From positions 248,001-312,000 of the forward strand of contig NZ_PUFH01000004.1 in NCBI RefSeq assembly GCF_004354555.1: 64,000 nucleotides of DNA. Direction: 5' to 3'. The notes beneath the pieces were generated by a model, which had not been told where the DNA came from, searched no databases, and saw only the letters and a list, made by a program, of their open reading frames with translations. A program made the translations under genes and the position numbers. Shown one piece after another: positions 8,627 to 16,306 of the stretch (the stretch's first letter is position 1; each line of letters opens with the position of its first letter). Source of the stretch: Leuconostoc citreum. Lineage in GTDB: Bacteria; Bacillota; Bacilli; Lactobacillales; Lactobacillaceae.

Positions 8627-9187
8627 ATGGCTATTGGCATGAATGATTTGAAAAATGGATTGACAATTGAGTACTCTAACTCAATTTGGCGTGTTTTGGA
8701 TTTCCAACACGTTAAGCCTGGTAAGGGTGGTGCTTTTGTTCGTTCAAAATTAAAGAACCTCCGTACTGGTGCTGTGAATGAAGTGACATTCCGTCCTGGT
8801 GATAAGTTTGAACAAGCTGACATCACAACGCGTCCAATGTCATATTTATTTGCTGAAAATGATGGCCGTGTGTTCATGGATGTCGAAACTTATGAACAAG
8901 TTAATTTGCCAGATGATAAGATTGCAGCTGCCTTGAAGTTTTTGCTTGAAGGTATGGAAGTTAAGGTTACGATGTACGGTAACGAAATCTTAGGTGCTGA
9001 ATTGCCTTCAACCGTTTCTCTAAAAGTTGTTGAAACACAACCAGGTATTAAAGGTGCAACAGCGACAGGATCAGGTAAGCCAGCGACTGTTGAGACAGGC
9101 GCAACGATTACTGTACCGGACTTTATTAACGAAGGTGAAACAATCATTGTTAATACAGAAGACGGTTCATACAAGGGCCGCGCTTAA
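8627..9187 (+). CDS. efp: Elongation factor P
   Basis: 186 residues with the three beta-barrel domains of EF-P. It enters the ribosomal E site and relieves stalling at consecutive prolines. The loop that reaches the peptidyl-transferase centre is PGKGGAF, with Lys33 at the tip, the position modified in many species. The C-terminal signature [23 protein letters not shown] is present in full. SD AGAGGA. A structured RNA and terminator follow before asp23. Confidence 0.97.
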   Translation: MAIGMNDLKNGLTIEYSNSIWRVLDFQHVKPGKGGAFVRSKLKNLRTGAVNEVTFRPGDKFEQADITTRPMSYLFAENDGRVFMDVETYEQVNLPDDKIAAALKFLLEGMEVKVTMYGNEILGAELPSTVSLKVVETQPGIKGATATGSGKPATVETGATITVPDFINEGETIIVNTEDGSYKGRA

Positions 9188-9202
9188 TTAAAGTGTGAAC
9201 TT

Positions 9203-9318
9203 ATGCCATTTGAGAGAATGATTATCGTGGAACAGCTTAAACGCACCAGGATTTTTATGTTGATAATCGGCATGACAGGGAACACGTTTGAAAAAGTTCC
9301 CCAGCGGAACTTTTTATT
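9203..9318 (+). promoter_or_regulatory. Candidate cis-regulatory RNA with terminator/antiterminator between efp and asp23
   Basis: A contiguous 16-nt strand (9258-9273: TGTT, GATAATC, GGCAT) can pair fully with ATGCC (9203-9207), GATTATC (9220-9226) and AACA (9231-9234), leaving a 12-nt and a 4-nt bulge on one side only. It is followed by terminator AAGTTCC (9294-9300)/GGAACTT (9306-9312) plus a T-run. GGGAAC (9278-9283) can instead pair with GTTCCC (9296-9301), which would break the terminator. This is the usual layout of a riboswitch or attenuator. I do not recognise the class and it could simply be the efp 3' UTR. Confidence 0.55.
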
Positions 9319-9320
9319 TT
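9291..9320 (+). terminator. Terminator between efp and asp23
   Basis: AAAAAGTTCC / GGAACTTTTT stem with loop ccagc and a following T-rich tail. It could end efp transcription, attenuate asp23, or both. Confidence 0.85.
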
Positions 9321-9345
9321 AGGAAATATTTTCGAGGATTAAATC

Positions 9346-9807
9346 ATGGCCAGAGAAATAAAACGAAGTAAACAGACAACAAAAAATATTGTGTTAGCGA
9401 CTGAAAGTCCAGTTGAGGGCACAACGCAAGTCACACCTGAAGTTATTGAGATTATTGCACAGATCGCAACACAAGAAGTGCCAGGGGTCTACTCAATGCG
9501 TGGTAAATTATCAGATCACTTCACAGGCGCTTTTGGTTCTAATGGACGCGGTAAAGGGGTTGAATTAACACAATCTGAGGATGGTTTAATCATTGACGCC
9601 TATGTCTTTTTGCAATATGGCGTGGCTGTACCTAAGGTTGCATTGGCAATTCAAAATGCTATTCGTTCGCAAATTTCATCAATGACTGATTTACTGATTG
9701 TGCAGACAAACGTTCATGTCAGTGGCATTGTTCCCGAGAAATTATCAAGTAAGATTGATCCTGACAATTTGTTTGGTGACGTTGTCACATCAGAGGTGCC
9801 CGATTAA
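9346..9807 (+). CDS. Asp23/Gls24 family envelope-stress protein
   Basis: 153 residues with the Asp23 (DUF322, YloU-like) core: TPEVIEIIAQIATQEVPGVYSM, then a glycine-rich GKGVELTQSEDGLIIDAYVFLQYG and VPKVALAIQNAIRSQI. Staphylococcal Asp23 is membrane-associated and linked to alkaline and cell-wall stress. The cognate partner is unknown here. SD GAGGA. Its TAA overlaps the start of nusB by 1 nt, an operon arrangement also typical of Bacillus (yqhY-nusB). Confidence 0.9.
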   Translation: MAREIKRSKQTTKNIVLATESPVEGTTQVTPEVIEIIAQIATQEVPGVYSMRGKLSDHFTGAFGSNGRGKGVELTQSEDGLIIDAYVFLQYGVAVPKVALAIQNAIRSQISSMTDLLIVQTNVHVSGIVPEKLSSKIDPDNLFGDVVTSEVPD

Positions 9808-10229
9808 TGGCTAATTTAACACGACACGAATCGCGACAAGCCGCTTTCCAGATTCTATTTGCGCTGGAAAAGGACCCACAAAATAATAATATTGATCGTT
9901 TATATGATATTGTTTTAGAGGGTAAAGATTTTGATGATTACCTACCACGTTTGGTTAATGGTATTTTGGGTAATAAGATAGATTTAGATGCACAAATTTC
10001 AGAACATTTAGCGGCTGGTTGGGCAATTGCACGTATTAATAAAGCTGATTTAGTTATTTTGAGATTGGCTATCTATGAATTGAGTCAACAACTTGTACCA
10101 TATAAAGTAGCAATTGATGAGGCACTGATTTTAGCAAAGACGTTTGCTGATGAAGATGATCGTAAATTTGTTAATGGCGTTCTGAAAAATTTTGCACCTA
10201 AAGTAGAAGCAACAGACACTAAAGATTGA
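9807..10229 (+). CDS. nusB: Transcription antitermination protein NusB
   Basis: 140 residues, the expected size, with the NusB helical fold: N-terminal RHESRQAAFQILFALE and C-terminal LAIYELSQQLVPYKVAIDEALILAKTFADEDDRKFVNGVLKN. With NusE it binds boxA RNA and supports rRNA antitermination. It overlaps the asp23-family stop codon (TTAATGG) and uses GAGGTG as SD. Confidence 0.95.
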   Translation: MANLTRHESRQAAFQILFALEKDPQNNNIDRLYDIVLEGKDFDDYLPRLVNGILGNKIDLDAQISEHLAAGWAIARINKADLVILRLAIYELSQQLVPYKVAIDEALILAKTFADEDDRKFVNGVLKNFAPKVEATDTKD

Positions 10230-10230
10230 T

Positions 10231-10256
10231 TGAAAAGGCGCCTAGCGGCTTTTTTT
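10231..10256 (+). terminator. Terminator after nusB
   Basis: AAAAG-g-CGC / GCG-g-CTTTT stem with one G-G mismatch and a run of seven Ts. Confidence 0.7.
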
Positions 10257-10321
10257 ATTATGATATACTGATAACAAACTGATGCCAATCTTATCTCTGA
10301 TAAGAAAAAGCGAGTAAAAAC

Positions 10322-10397
10322 GGAGGATCAGGTATTTAAAACACGTGTGGCACAAACTTCGGTTGTGCCAAATGATAGTGCTAGATACATATAGAAT
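10322..10397 (+). promoter_or_regulatory. Hairpin-separated SD of tatD
   Basis: SD GGAGGA (10322-10327) is 70 nt before the ATG. The intervening RNA folds: GTATTTA (10332-10338) pairs with TAGATAC (10382-10388), and inside it TGGCACAA (10348-10355) pairs with TTGTGCCA (10363-10370), capped by a C-UUCG-G tetraloop. Folded, the SD and ATG are about 13 nt apart. No other SD lies near the ATG. Confidence 0.6.
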
Positions 10398-11195
10398 ATG
10401 GCAATTTATGATTTAACAAAAACACCAGCTGATAGTTACGATACGCATACACATCTCAATGATGACAAATTATATCACGACGTTCCAGCGTATATTGGTC
10501 GTGCTAATGAGTTTCGCGTCATGGAAATGAATATTGTTGGCTATGATGCCACGGGTAACGAGCGTGCATTAGAAATTGCACAAGCGCATGATAATATTTA
10601 TGCTGTACTAGGTTTTCAACCCGAAGATACGGCTGATTTTGATGAAGCTGCAGCATTGTTATTGTCGCATCAACTTGAACAAGAAAAAGTAGTTGGCGTT
10701 GGAGAAACTGGTCTGGATTATTATTGGGATACACCATCACGCGAGATACAAAAAAAAGCTTTCCAGACACATCTCGCTTTAGCTAAAAAATATGACTTAC
10801 CAGTGATTATTCATAATCGCGATGCCTTCAATGACGTTTACGATATAGTGAAGGCAAGTGGTGTCACTAAAGGTGTTATGCACAGCTTTTCTGGGACACC
10901 AGAGCAGGCTTTAGCATTTGTTGACTTAGGCATGCATATTTCCTTTAGTGGAGTGGTCACTTTTAAAAAGGCAGAAGAGGTTCGTGACGCGGCGCGAGCT
11001 GTCCCACTTGACCGTATTTTAGTCGAAACAGATGCCCCTTACTTAGCGCCAACGCCATTTCGTGGTAAAGACAATGAACCTGCACTTGTGAAATATGTTA
11101 TCGATTCCTTAGCCGAAACTTTAGCTGTCACGCCTAAGGCGTTATCAGAAATAACACGAACAAACGCGCATCGTCTATTTTTAAACCATGAGTGA
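10398..11195 (+). CDS. tatD: TatD-family metal-dependent hydrolase (DNase)
   Basis: 265 residues of the TatD amidohydrolase fold. Metal-binding DTHTHLND is near the N terminus (residues 15-22), with GVGETGLDYYW (metal-bridging Glu), IIHNRDA, MHSFSG and the C-terminal ETDAPYLAP. Known TatD enzymes are Mg-dependent 3'-5' exonucleases acting on DNA. It heads the tatD-rnmV-ksgA cluster, the same order as Bacillus yabD-rnmV-ksgA. Its start is preceded only by the hairpin-separated SD. The next gene overlaps its 3' end by 8 nt. Confidence 0.94.
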   Translation: MAIYDLTKTPADSYDTHTHLNDDKLYHDVPAYIGRANEFRVMEMNIVGYDATGNERALEIAQAHDNIYAVLGFQPEDTADFDEAAALLLSHQLEQEKVVGVGETGLDYYWDTPSREIQKKAFQTHLALAKKYDLPVIIHNRDAFNDVYDIVKASGVTKGVMHSFSGTPEQALAFVDLGMHISFSGVVTFKKAEEVRDAARAVPLDRILVETDAPYLAPTPFRGKDNEPALVKYVIDSLAETLAVTPKALSEITRTNAHRLFLNHE

Positions 11196-11751
11196 TAAGC
11201 CGAAAATCAATGAATTTATTGTGGTTGAGGGTCGTTCTGATACGGAAAATTTGGCACGTGCTGTTTTAGCAGACACAATAGAAACTGGTGGCAGTGCTAT
11301 TAATGCTGATGCCATAATCCGTGCACAAGTAGCCGCTAAAACAAGAGGCGTTATCATTTTAACCGATCCTGATTTTAATGGTCAGCGCATTCGGCGTCTT
11401 GTTGCTGAAGCTGTGCCAACTGCTAAACATGCTTATATAACACAAGCACAAGGTCGTGCAGCAAAGGACAATGTGCACAAATCACTCGGTGTCGAGCACG
11501 CAACACCTGACACATTGAGAATGGCATTGTCTCGTGTGATGACACCAAAAAAAACCGTTACAACTGATATTACGCAATATTTTTTACAGGAAAATGGTTT
11601 GCTGAATGGGCCGAATGCACGTCAGTTGCGCCAAAAAATCGGCGAAACATTAAACATCGGTTACACTAACGGCAAACAACTATTAAAACGTGCCCAACAA
11701 TTTGGTTTAACGCGAGATCAAATTTTGACAGCACTAAAAAAGGAAACATAG
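11188..11751 (+). CDS. rnmV: Ribonuclease M5
   Basis: 187 residues with a Toprim domain: VVEGRSDTENLARA (catalytic Glu) and LTDPDFNGQRIRR (DxD-like acidic pair). It cleaves precursor 5S rRNA to the mature form, aided by ribosomal protein L18. It overlaps tatD by 8 nt and is followed 1 nt later by ksgA, so translation is likely coupled. Confidence 0.94.
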   Translation: MSDKPKINEFIVVEGRSDTENLARAVLADTIETGGSAINADAIIRAQVAAKTRGVIILTDPDFNGQRIRRLVAEAVPTAKHAYITQAQGRAAKDNVHKSLGVEHATPDTLRMALSRVMTPKKTVTTDITQYFLQENGLLNGPNARQLRQKIGETLNIGYTNGKQLLKRAQQFGLTRDQILTALKKET

Positions 11752-11752
11752 T

Positions 11753-12640
11753 ATGGCAGATATAATTGATATTGCAAATCCAACACGAACACAGGCTATT
11801 TTAAATCAGTATGGGCTACATGCTAAAAAGAAGTTTGGACAGAATTTTTTAACTGATTTGAACGTACTGCACGGTATTGTTGATGTTGCGGGTATCACGT
11901 CAGAAGATTATGTTATTGAAATTGGCCCAGGCATTGGGGCTTTAACCGAACAACTGGCACGTTCAGCCAAAAAAGTTGTTGCGTTTGAAATTGATCCACA
12001 TATGGTTGCTGTACTAGCCGAAACATTATTACCTTATGATAATGTGAAAGTCATTGAAAACGATATTTTAAAAGTTAACTTGGCTCATGTGATTGCAACT
12101 GAATTTGGTGAAGGGGCACACGTCAAGATTGTGGCCAACTTACCTTATTACATTACAACCCCCATCCTCATGCAATTATTACGAGCCAAAATTTCATGGG
12201 ACAATATTGTGGTTATGATGCAACGTGAAGTTGCTGATCGTTTAAACGCTGAGATAGGAACGAAAGCCTACGGTGTACTCACGTTAACGATTCAATATTA
12301 TGCTCAAGCGCAATTGGCAATTAAAGTGCCGGCAAGTGCTTTTAATCCGTCGCCAAATGTTGATTCAGCAGTGGTGATGTTGACGCCGATTGTTCCAGAA
12401 ACTGTTGTTGATAATCCAGATAAATTATTTTCCGTTGTTAAAGGTAGTTTTGCCCATCGGCGTAAGAGTTTATGGAACAATATGTTGCAAATGTTTGGTA
12501 AACAAGAAGACGTTAAGCAACGGATACAAGACGCTTTGGACTCAGTAAACATTGCCTCATCTATTCGTGCCGAGCGTTTATCTTTGAATCAGTTGACAGC
12601 GCTTTATGAAGCCCTTAAGTTGCAAGGATTGATTAAATAA
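11753..12640 (+). CDS. ksgA: 16S rRNA dimethyladenosine transferase
   Basis: 295 residues; dimethylates two adjacent adenines near the 3' end of 16S rRNA during 30S assembly. SAM-binding motif IEIGPGIGALTEQLA is at about residues 60-74, the catalytic NLPYYITTPI motif is at about 128-137, and FGQNFLTD is near the N terminus. SD AAAGGAAA. It is the last gene of the tatD-rnmV-ksgA operon, and veg follows under its own promoter. Confidence 0.96.
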   Translation: MADIIDIANPTRTQAILNQYGLHAKKKFGQNFLTDLNVLHGIVDVAGITSEDYVIEIGPGIGALTEQLARSAKKVVAFEIDPHMVAVLAETLLPYDNVKVIENDILKVNLAHVIATEFGEGAHVKIVANLPYYITTPILMQLLRAKISWDNIVVMMQREVADRLNAEIGTKAYGVLTLTIQYYAQAQLAIKVPASAFNPSPNVDSAVVMLTPIVPETVVDNPDKLFSVVKGSFAHRRKSLWNNMLQMFGKQEDVKQRIQDALDSVNIASSIRAERLSLNQLTALYEALKLQGLIK

Positions 12641-12683
12641 CCGTATATTATTGCATTTTCTGTTGCCATTATACACTCATCAT

Positions 12684-12712
12684 TTGTGAAAAAAACCTAA
12701 TTATGGTATAAT
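12684..12712 (+). promoter_or_regulatory. Promoter of veg
   Basis: TTGTGA (12684-12689), 17-bp spacer, TATAAT (12707-12712), close to the consensus of the vegetative sigma factor. Confidence 0.8.
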
Positions 12713-12743
12713 AGATTAAGTTTTCACGAAAGGTGGTATAAAA

Positions 12744-12974
12744 ATGCCAAGTAGTTTGCAAGACATCAAGATTAAGTTAGATGCACATGTCGGTGAGGCT
12801 GTCACCGTAGTTGCACAAGCTGGTCGCAAAAAAATAACCGAACGTAGTGGTGTATTACGTTCGACATTCCCCTCGCTGTTTGTGGTTGAGTTAGACGATG
12901 CAAACTTTGAGCGGGCATCATACAGTTATACTGATATATTAACGAATAACATTGATATTACCTTTACCGATTAA
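12744..12974 (+). CDS. veg: Veg family protein
   Basis: 76 residues; matches the Veg (DUF1021) family with LQDIKIKLDAHVGEAVTVVAQAGRKK, RSGVLRSTFPSLFVVELD and a final SYSYTDILT. In Bacillus veg lies downstream of ksgA, as here, and influences biofilm formation; the biochemical role is unclear. It has a strong promoter, a good SD (AAAGGTGG) and its own terminator, so it is a highly expressed single gene. Confidence 0.92.
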   Translation: MPSSLQDIKIKLDAHVGEAVTVVAQAGRKKITERSGVLRSTFPSLFVVELDDANFERASYSYTDILTNNIDITFTD

Positions 12975-12984
12975 TTTTTATTTC

Positions 12985-13003
12985 GCCCGTTAGGGCTTTT
13001 TTT
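12985..13003 (+). terminator. Terminator of veg
   Basis: GCCC-gtta-GGGC followed by seven Ts, just after the veg stop codon. Confidence 0.85.
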
Positions 13004-13026
13004 GTAGGTGAGAGATAACAGCAACC

Positions 13027-13881
13027 ATGAACAGACAAGCAATATACGCTATTTTGACAATTTTATTAATTCCGTTAGGTTTACTGTGGGTATTTGTTTA
13101 TATGACAACAGACACACCAGCCCCAAAACATGTACCAGTAAAAATTGTTACTGATAATGTTGCTTATCAACAAATTGCGGCATCTGTTGCTGGTAAGAGT
13201 GGGCAAGTGACTTTGGTGTCTGCTAATTTACCTACCAAAAATCAGCGTCAGGCCTTTAAATCGGCAGAAATTATCTTAACAGATAGCCATCAAGATCAAT
13301 TACTAACGCAACGCAATAAACAGCAGTTACATTCAAAAATTCTAGTTGCTAGTGATGTTGTCAATGATCAAGGCGCAGGGAACTATTGGTTGAGTCCGGA
13401 AATCATGTTGCGAACGATTAATAGGTTATCAGATTTACTGAGTGACTTCGATCCGCAAAATCGTGACGTCTATATGCATAATAGTCAAAAGCTGTTAGAT
13501 AACCATCAGGCCTTATCGAATGGTATCAATACCTTGAAATCAAAAAATAACGTTCAGTATATTGCGACCAACAATGCGCAACAAATTTTTATGTCGCAAT
13601 TGAATTACCGACGTGTTTTACCAAATGTTGAAACGGCAGACGATAAAGCATTTGACCAAATAAGCCAAGATTTTAAAGCCAAAAAAATAAAATTTATATT
13701 AACGGCACCACAGGATCAGAGTCAAAATGATCAGCGCTTGGTGAAGCTGGCAAAAGATGCTAAAATACCAGTAATTACTTTTAATCAAGTTTTGCCTCAT
13801 GACGAAAATATTTTGGCTTGGCAATTCAATTTTGTAACACAAATAAACAATGCAATTCAGACAATAGAAAGTGGTAAATGA
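13027..13881 (+). CDS. Metal-ABC-type substrate-binding protein with degenerate ligand sites
   Basis: 284 residues in the position and general layout of ZnuA/TroA cluster A-I binding proteins, upstream of a matching ATPase and permease. The N terminus has one hydrophobic segment (residues 5-26) but no lipobox cysteine, so it is probably a membrane-anchored rather than lipid-anchored protein. Expected metal-ligand motifs are altered: NYWLSPEIML stands where active members have PHxWLDP, and IATNNAQQIF where they have a His-containing HDAF motif. Zinc or manganese uptake is therefore only inferred from context. SD AGGTGAG is about 12-14 nt from the ATG. Its TGA overlaps the next gene. Confidence 0.72.
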   Translation: MNRQAIYAILTILLIPLGLLWVFVYMTTDTPAPKHVPVKIVTDNVAYQQIAASVAGKSGQVTLVSANLPTKNQRQAFKSAEIILTDSHQDQLLTQRNKQQLHSKILVASDVVNDQGAGNYWLSPEIMLRTINRLSDLLSDFDPQNRDVYMHNSQKLLDNHQALSNGINTLKSKNNVQYIATNNAQQIFMSQLNYRRVLPNVETADDKAFDQISQDFKAKKIKFILTAPQDQSQNDQRLVKLAKDAKIPVITFNQVLPHDENILAWQFNFVTQINNAIQTIESGK

Positions 13882-14582
13882 TGGCAATTATCCAGACACG
13901 TGATTTTGGTATCCGTTATGGTGAAAAAGCTGTCTTGTCACACGTGAACGTTGACGTGCCGGCAGGACGCTTTTTTGCCTTATTGGGAGAAAATGGGGCA
14001 GGTAAAACAACCTTTATTAAAGCTCTCATTGGTCATAATCAGCAGACCAATGGCTTATTAACCCTTAATGCGAAACGTATTGGTTTCGTACCACAGTTTC
14101 GTGATATTACGAGAGATTACCCATTGAGTATAGCAGAATTTGTGGGATTAAATTATAATAAAGGCTGGCGATTATGGTTTTCTCCCGTCGAGAAACAGCA
14201 GATTGCGGCTGCTTTACAACGTATGGATTTATCTGATATTGCGTCAAAGCGTTTAGGTTTGGCATCTGGTGGTCAGCAGCAACGTGCCTTTGTGGCACAG
14301 GCTTTAGTACAGCAACCCGACCTACTTATTCTTGATGAGTCGACAGCTAGTTTGGATCACGAACATAAAGTGGCGTTATTACAAAATATTAAACAGCTAC
14401 AAAAGGCACAGGATCTTACTGTTTTATTTATTACGCATGAGTTAAAGTTAGTATCACAATATGCTGATGGTTATTTATTATTTGACAATGGTCATGTAAC
14501 GCAAGGTGAAGCAAAAGACCTAGGGGCACTAACGACTAAAATGACAGCACCCTATGATGAGGATGAGGTAAGGCATGTTTAA
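13878..14582 (+). CDS. Metal-type ABC transporter ATP-binding protein
   Basis: 234 residues with Walker A GENGAGKTT, signature LASGGQQQR (a variant of LSGGQ) and Walker B LLILDEST followed by H-loop FITHE. Closest in layout to ZnuC/MntB-type ATPases, which power cluster A-I metal importers. It overlaps the binding-protein stop by 4 nt (ATGA) and the permease by 8 nt, a tightly coupled three-gene operon. Starts at 13878 or 13881 are both possible. Confidence 0.88.
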   Translation: MMAIIQTRDFGIRYGEKAVLSHVNVDVPAGRFFALLGENGAGKTTFIKALIGHNQQTNGLLTLNAKRIGFVPQFRDITRDYPLSIAEFVGLNYNKGWRLWFSPVEKQQIAAALQRMDLSDIASKRLGLASGGQQQRAFVAQALVQQPDLLILDESTASLDHEHKVALLQNIKQLQKAQDLTVLFITHELKLVSQYADGYLLFDNGHVTQGEAKDLGALTTKMTAPYDEDEVRHV

Positions 14583-15366
14583 TTATGATTTTATGCAAAA
14601 TGCATTCATGGCAGGGACTGTTGTTAGCATTGTCGCTGGTATTGTTGGGACATTTGTGGTGGCACGGAACTATGCTTTCTTAACGCATACATTAAGTGAG
14701 ATTGGTTTTGCTGGTGCAGCATTTGCCCTGTTTGCTGGTTGGCCAGCATTGTTGGGGATGATGCTAGCAACTAGTGGTGCTTCAGTGGCTATTGGTGCGC
14801 TCGAATCTGGTTATACCAAGCGCGATAATGTGACTAGTGCAGTCTCAGCTTTAGCCATTGGTTTAGGTATTTTATTTTTAGCTCTTGGACATACAAGTAC
14901 CACAGCTGCAACTGGTATTTTATTTGGTTCAGTATTAGGCATTAGCCGTCAAGATTTGTTGCTGTTACTAGCTTTGGCGCTACTCGTCATTATTGTTTTG
15001 TTTTTTAACTATCGTGCATTGAGGCAACTCTCATTTGATGAAGCTGGTATGTTTTTGCAACATGGGACACAAAAAATGGTTCGTTATATTTTCCTGATTA
15101 TTATTGCCTTGTCAGTTAGTATTTCGTCGCAATTAGTTGGGTCATTATTAATTTTTGTTCTGGTAACTTTACCAGCTGCTAGTGCAAAATATTATGTCAC
15201 TACAACGCCACAATTGATGGGTGTAGCCATTGTCTTTGCGCTATTTGGCACCTGGGTGGGACTAACTTTGGCCTATCTGACGAACTTGCCAACGAGCTTT
15301 TTCATTGCTGTAATTGAAGTGTTGATTTATTTAGTTTCTGTCTGGCAATTTCAAAAAAACGCTTAA
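14575..15366 (+). CDS. ABC-3 family metal-type permease
   Basis: 263 residues, mostly hydrophobic with about eight predicted membrane segments. It shows the ABC-3 permease features FVVARNYAFLTHTLSEIGFAG (ATPase-coupling region) and DEAGMFLQ. It pairs with the ATPase and binding protein upstream. SD GAGGTAAGG is inside the ATPase gene. The substrate is not shown by sequence; zinc or manganese is the family norm. Confidence 0.88.
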   Translation: MFNYDFMQNAFMAGTVVSIVAGIVGTFVVARNYAFLTHTLSEIGFAGAAFALFAGWPALLGMMLATSGASVAIGALESGYTKRDNVTSAVSALAIGLGILFLALGHTSTTAATGILFGSVLGISRQDLLLLLALALLVIIVLFFNYRALRQLSFDEAGMFLQHGTQKMVRYIFLIIIALSVSISSQLVGSLLIFVLVTLPAASAKYYVTTTPQLMGVAIVFALFGTWVGLTLAYLTNLPTSFFIAVIEVLIYLVSVWQFQKNA

Positions 15367-15400
15367 ATACCGAACATTGACGGTGTTTAAGTGCTATAAT
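15366..15400 (+). promoter_or_regulatory. PurBox and promoter of purR
   Basis: AATACCGAACATT (15366-15378) fits the PurBox consensus AWWWCCGAACWWT at every position. It overlaps a -35-like GAACAT (15372-15377), which is 17 bp from the extended -10 TGC-TATAAT (15392-15400). PurR probably controls its own gene. In known cases boxes often come in pairs; I see one. Confidence 0.75.
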
Positions 15401-15423
15401 TAAACTCAAATACTAATACTCAA

Positions 15424-15467
15424 AAAGGAGAAAACGTGCTAATTAACTTTTAGCACGTTAACATATT
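15424..15467 (+). promoter_or_regulatory. Hairpin-separated SD of purR
   Basis: SD AAAGGAG (15424-15430) is 37 nt from the ATG. A perfect 10-bp hairpin, AACGTGCTAA (15433-15442)/TTAGCACGTT (15450-15459), fills the gap, leaving 2 + 8 unpaired nt. A GTG five bases after the SD would open a five-codon frame (MLINF) ending at TAG inside the hairpin, so a leader peptide is an alternative. Confidence 0.65.
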
Positions 15468-16301
15468 ATGAAAACACGTCGTTCCGATCGTCTTGTCGAC
15501 ATGGCGCGCTACATGCTTGAGCGCCCACGCACATTAATTTCATTGTCTTATTTTGCGAAGCGATACGATTCAGCTAAGTCTTCTATTTCTGAAGATTTAT
15601 CTATCCTAAAACGCACATTTCAGGAGCGCGGGACAGGATTAATTGAGACAGTACCTGGCGCAGCTGGCGGTGCGCGTTTTGTACCTTTTATGGCTGAAGA
15701 TGAGGCGAGAGACTTCATTGAACAAATACGCCGAGACGTTAATGACGAAACGCGTGTACTACCTGGTGGGTACGTGTATCTTTCAGATTTATTAGGCCGA
15801 CCTGATATTTTAAGACAAGCTGGGCGACTGATTGCAACCCAGTATTTAAGAGATAACATTGATGCTGTTATGACTGCAGCCACGAAAGGTGTACCTTTGG
15901 CACAAGCAGTTGCTGAACAGTTGAATGTGCCTTTTGTGATTGTTCGTGATGATGCTAAAGTGACTGAGGGACCAACGGTTTCAGTTAATTATCTAACAGG
16001 ATCATCAAAGCGTGTTGAAAAAATGGAGTTATCACGTCGTTCTTTGCGAACAGGCTCTCGTGTATTAGTGGTGGATGATTTCATGAAAGCTGGTGGTACC
16101 ATTCAAGGCATGCAGACGCTTGTGAGTGAGTTTGATGGTACCGTGGTTGGTACCGCTGTTTTTGCTGAAGGACGTTCGGCAACTCGATTGTTAGATCGAT
16201 TCACATCGTTGCTTCATGTTGATACGAATTTGAAAAATGGTGATCCCATTTTGGTGACCGCTGGTAACTATTTGCAAGAAATTTATAAGCACGAGGCCTA
16301 A
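15468..16301 (+). CDS. purR: Purine operon regulator PurR (Bacillus type)
   Basis: 277 residues: an N-terminal winged helix (RRSDRLVDMARYMLERPRT start) joined to a phosphoribosyltransferase-fold domain whose PRPP site VLVVDDFMKAGGTIQGM is at about residues 200-216. In Firmicutes this dimer binds PurBoxes and releases or changes activity on PRPP. A consensus PurBox in its own promoter supports autoregulation. glmU follows 5 nt later, matching the purR-to-glmU neighbourhood of Bacillus. The initiation region has an unusual SD hairpin. Confidence 0.95.
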   Translation: MKTRRSDRLVDMARYMLERPRTLISLSYFAKRYDSAKSSISEDLSILKRTFQERGTGLIETVPGAAGGARFVPFMAEDEARDFIEQIRRDVNDETRVLPGGYVYLSDLLGRPDILRQAGRLIATQYLRDNIDAVMTAATKGVPLAQAVAEQLNVPFVIVRDDAKVTEGPTVSVNYLTGSSKRVEKMELSRRSLRTGSRVLVVDDFMKAGGTIQGMQTLVSEFDGTVVGTAVFAEGRSATRLLDRFTSLLHVDTNLKNGDPILVTAGNYLQEIYKHEA

Positions 16302-16306
16302 TTTTA

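Noticed and set aside
9203-9318. Tetrahydrofolate or ZTP riboswitch before asp23
   Set aside because: A few strings look like the THF aptamer, but the helix order differs and the genes downstream are not folate genes.
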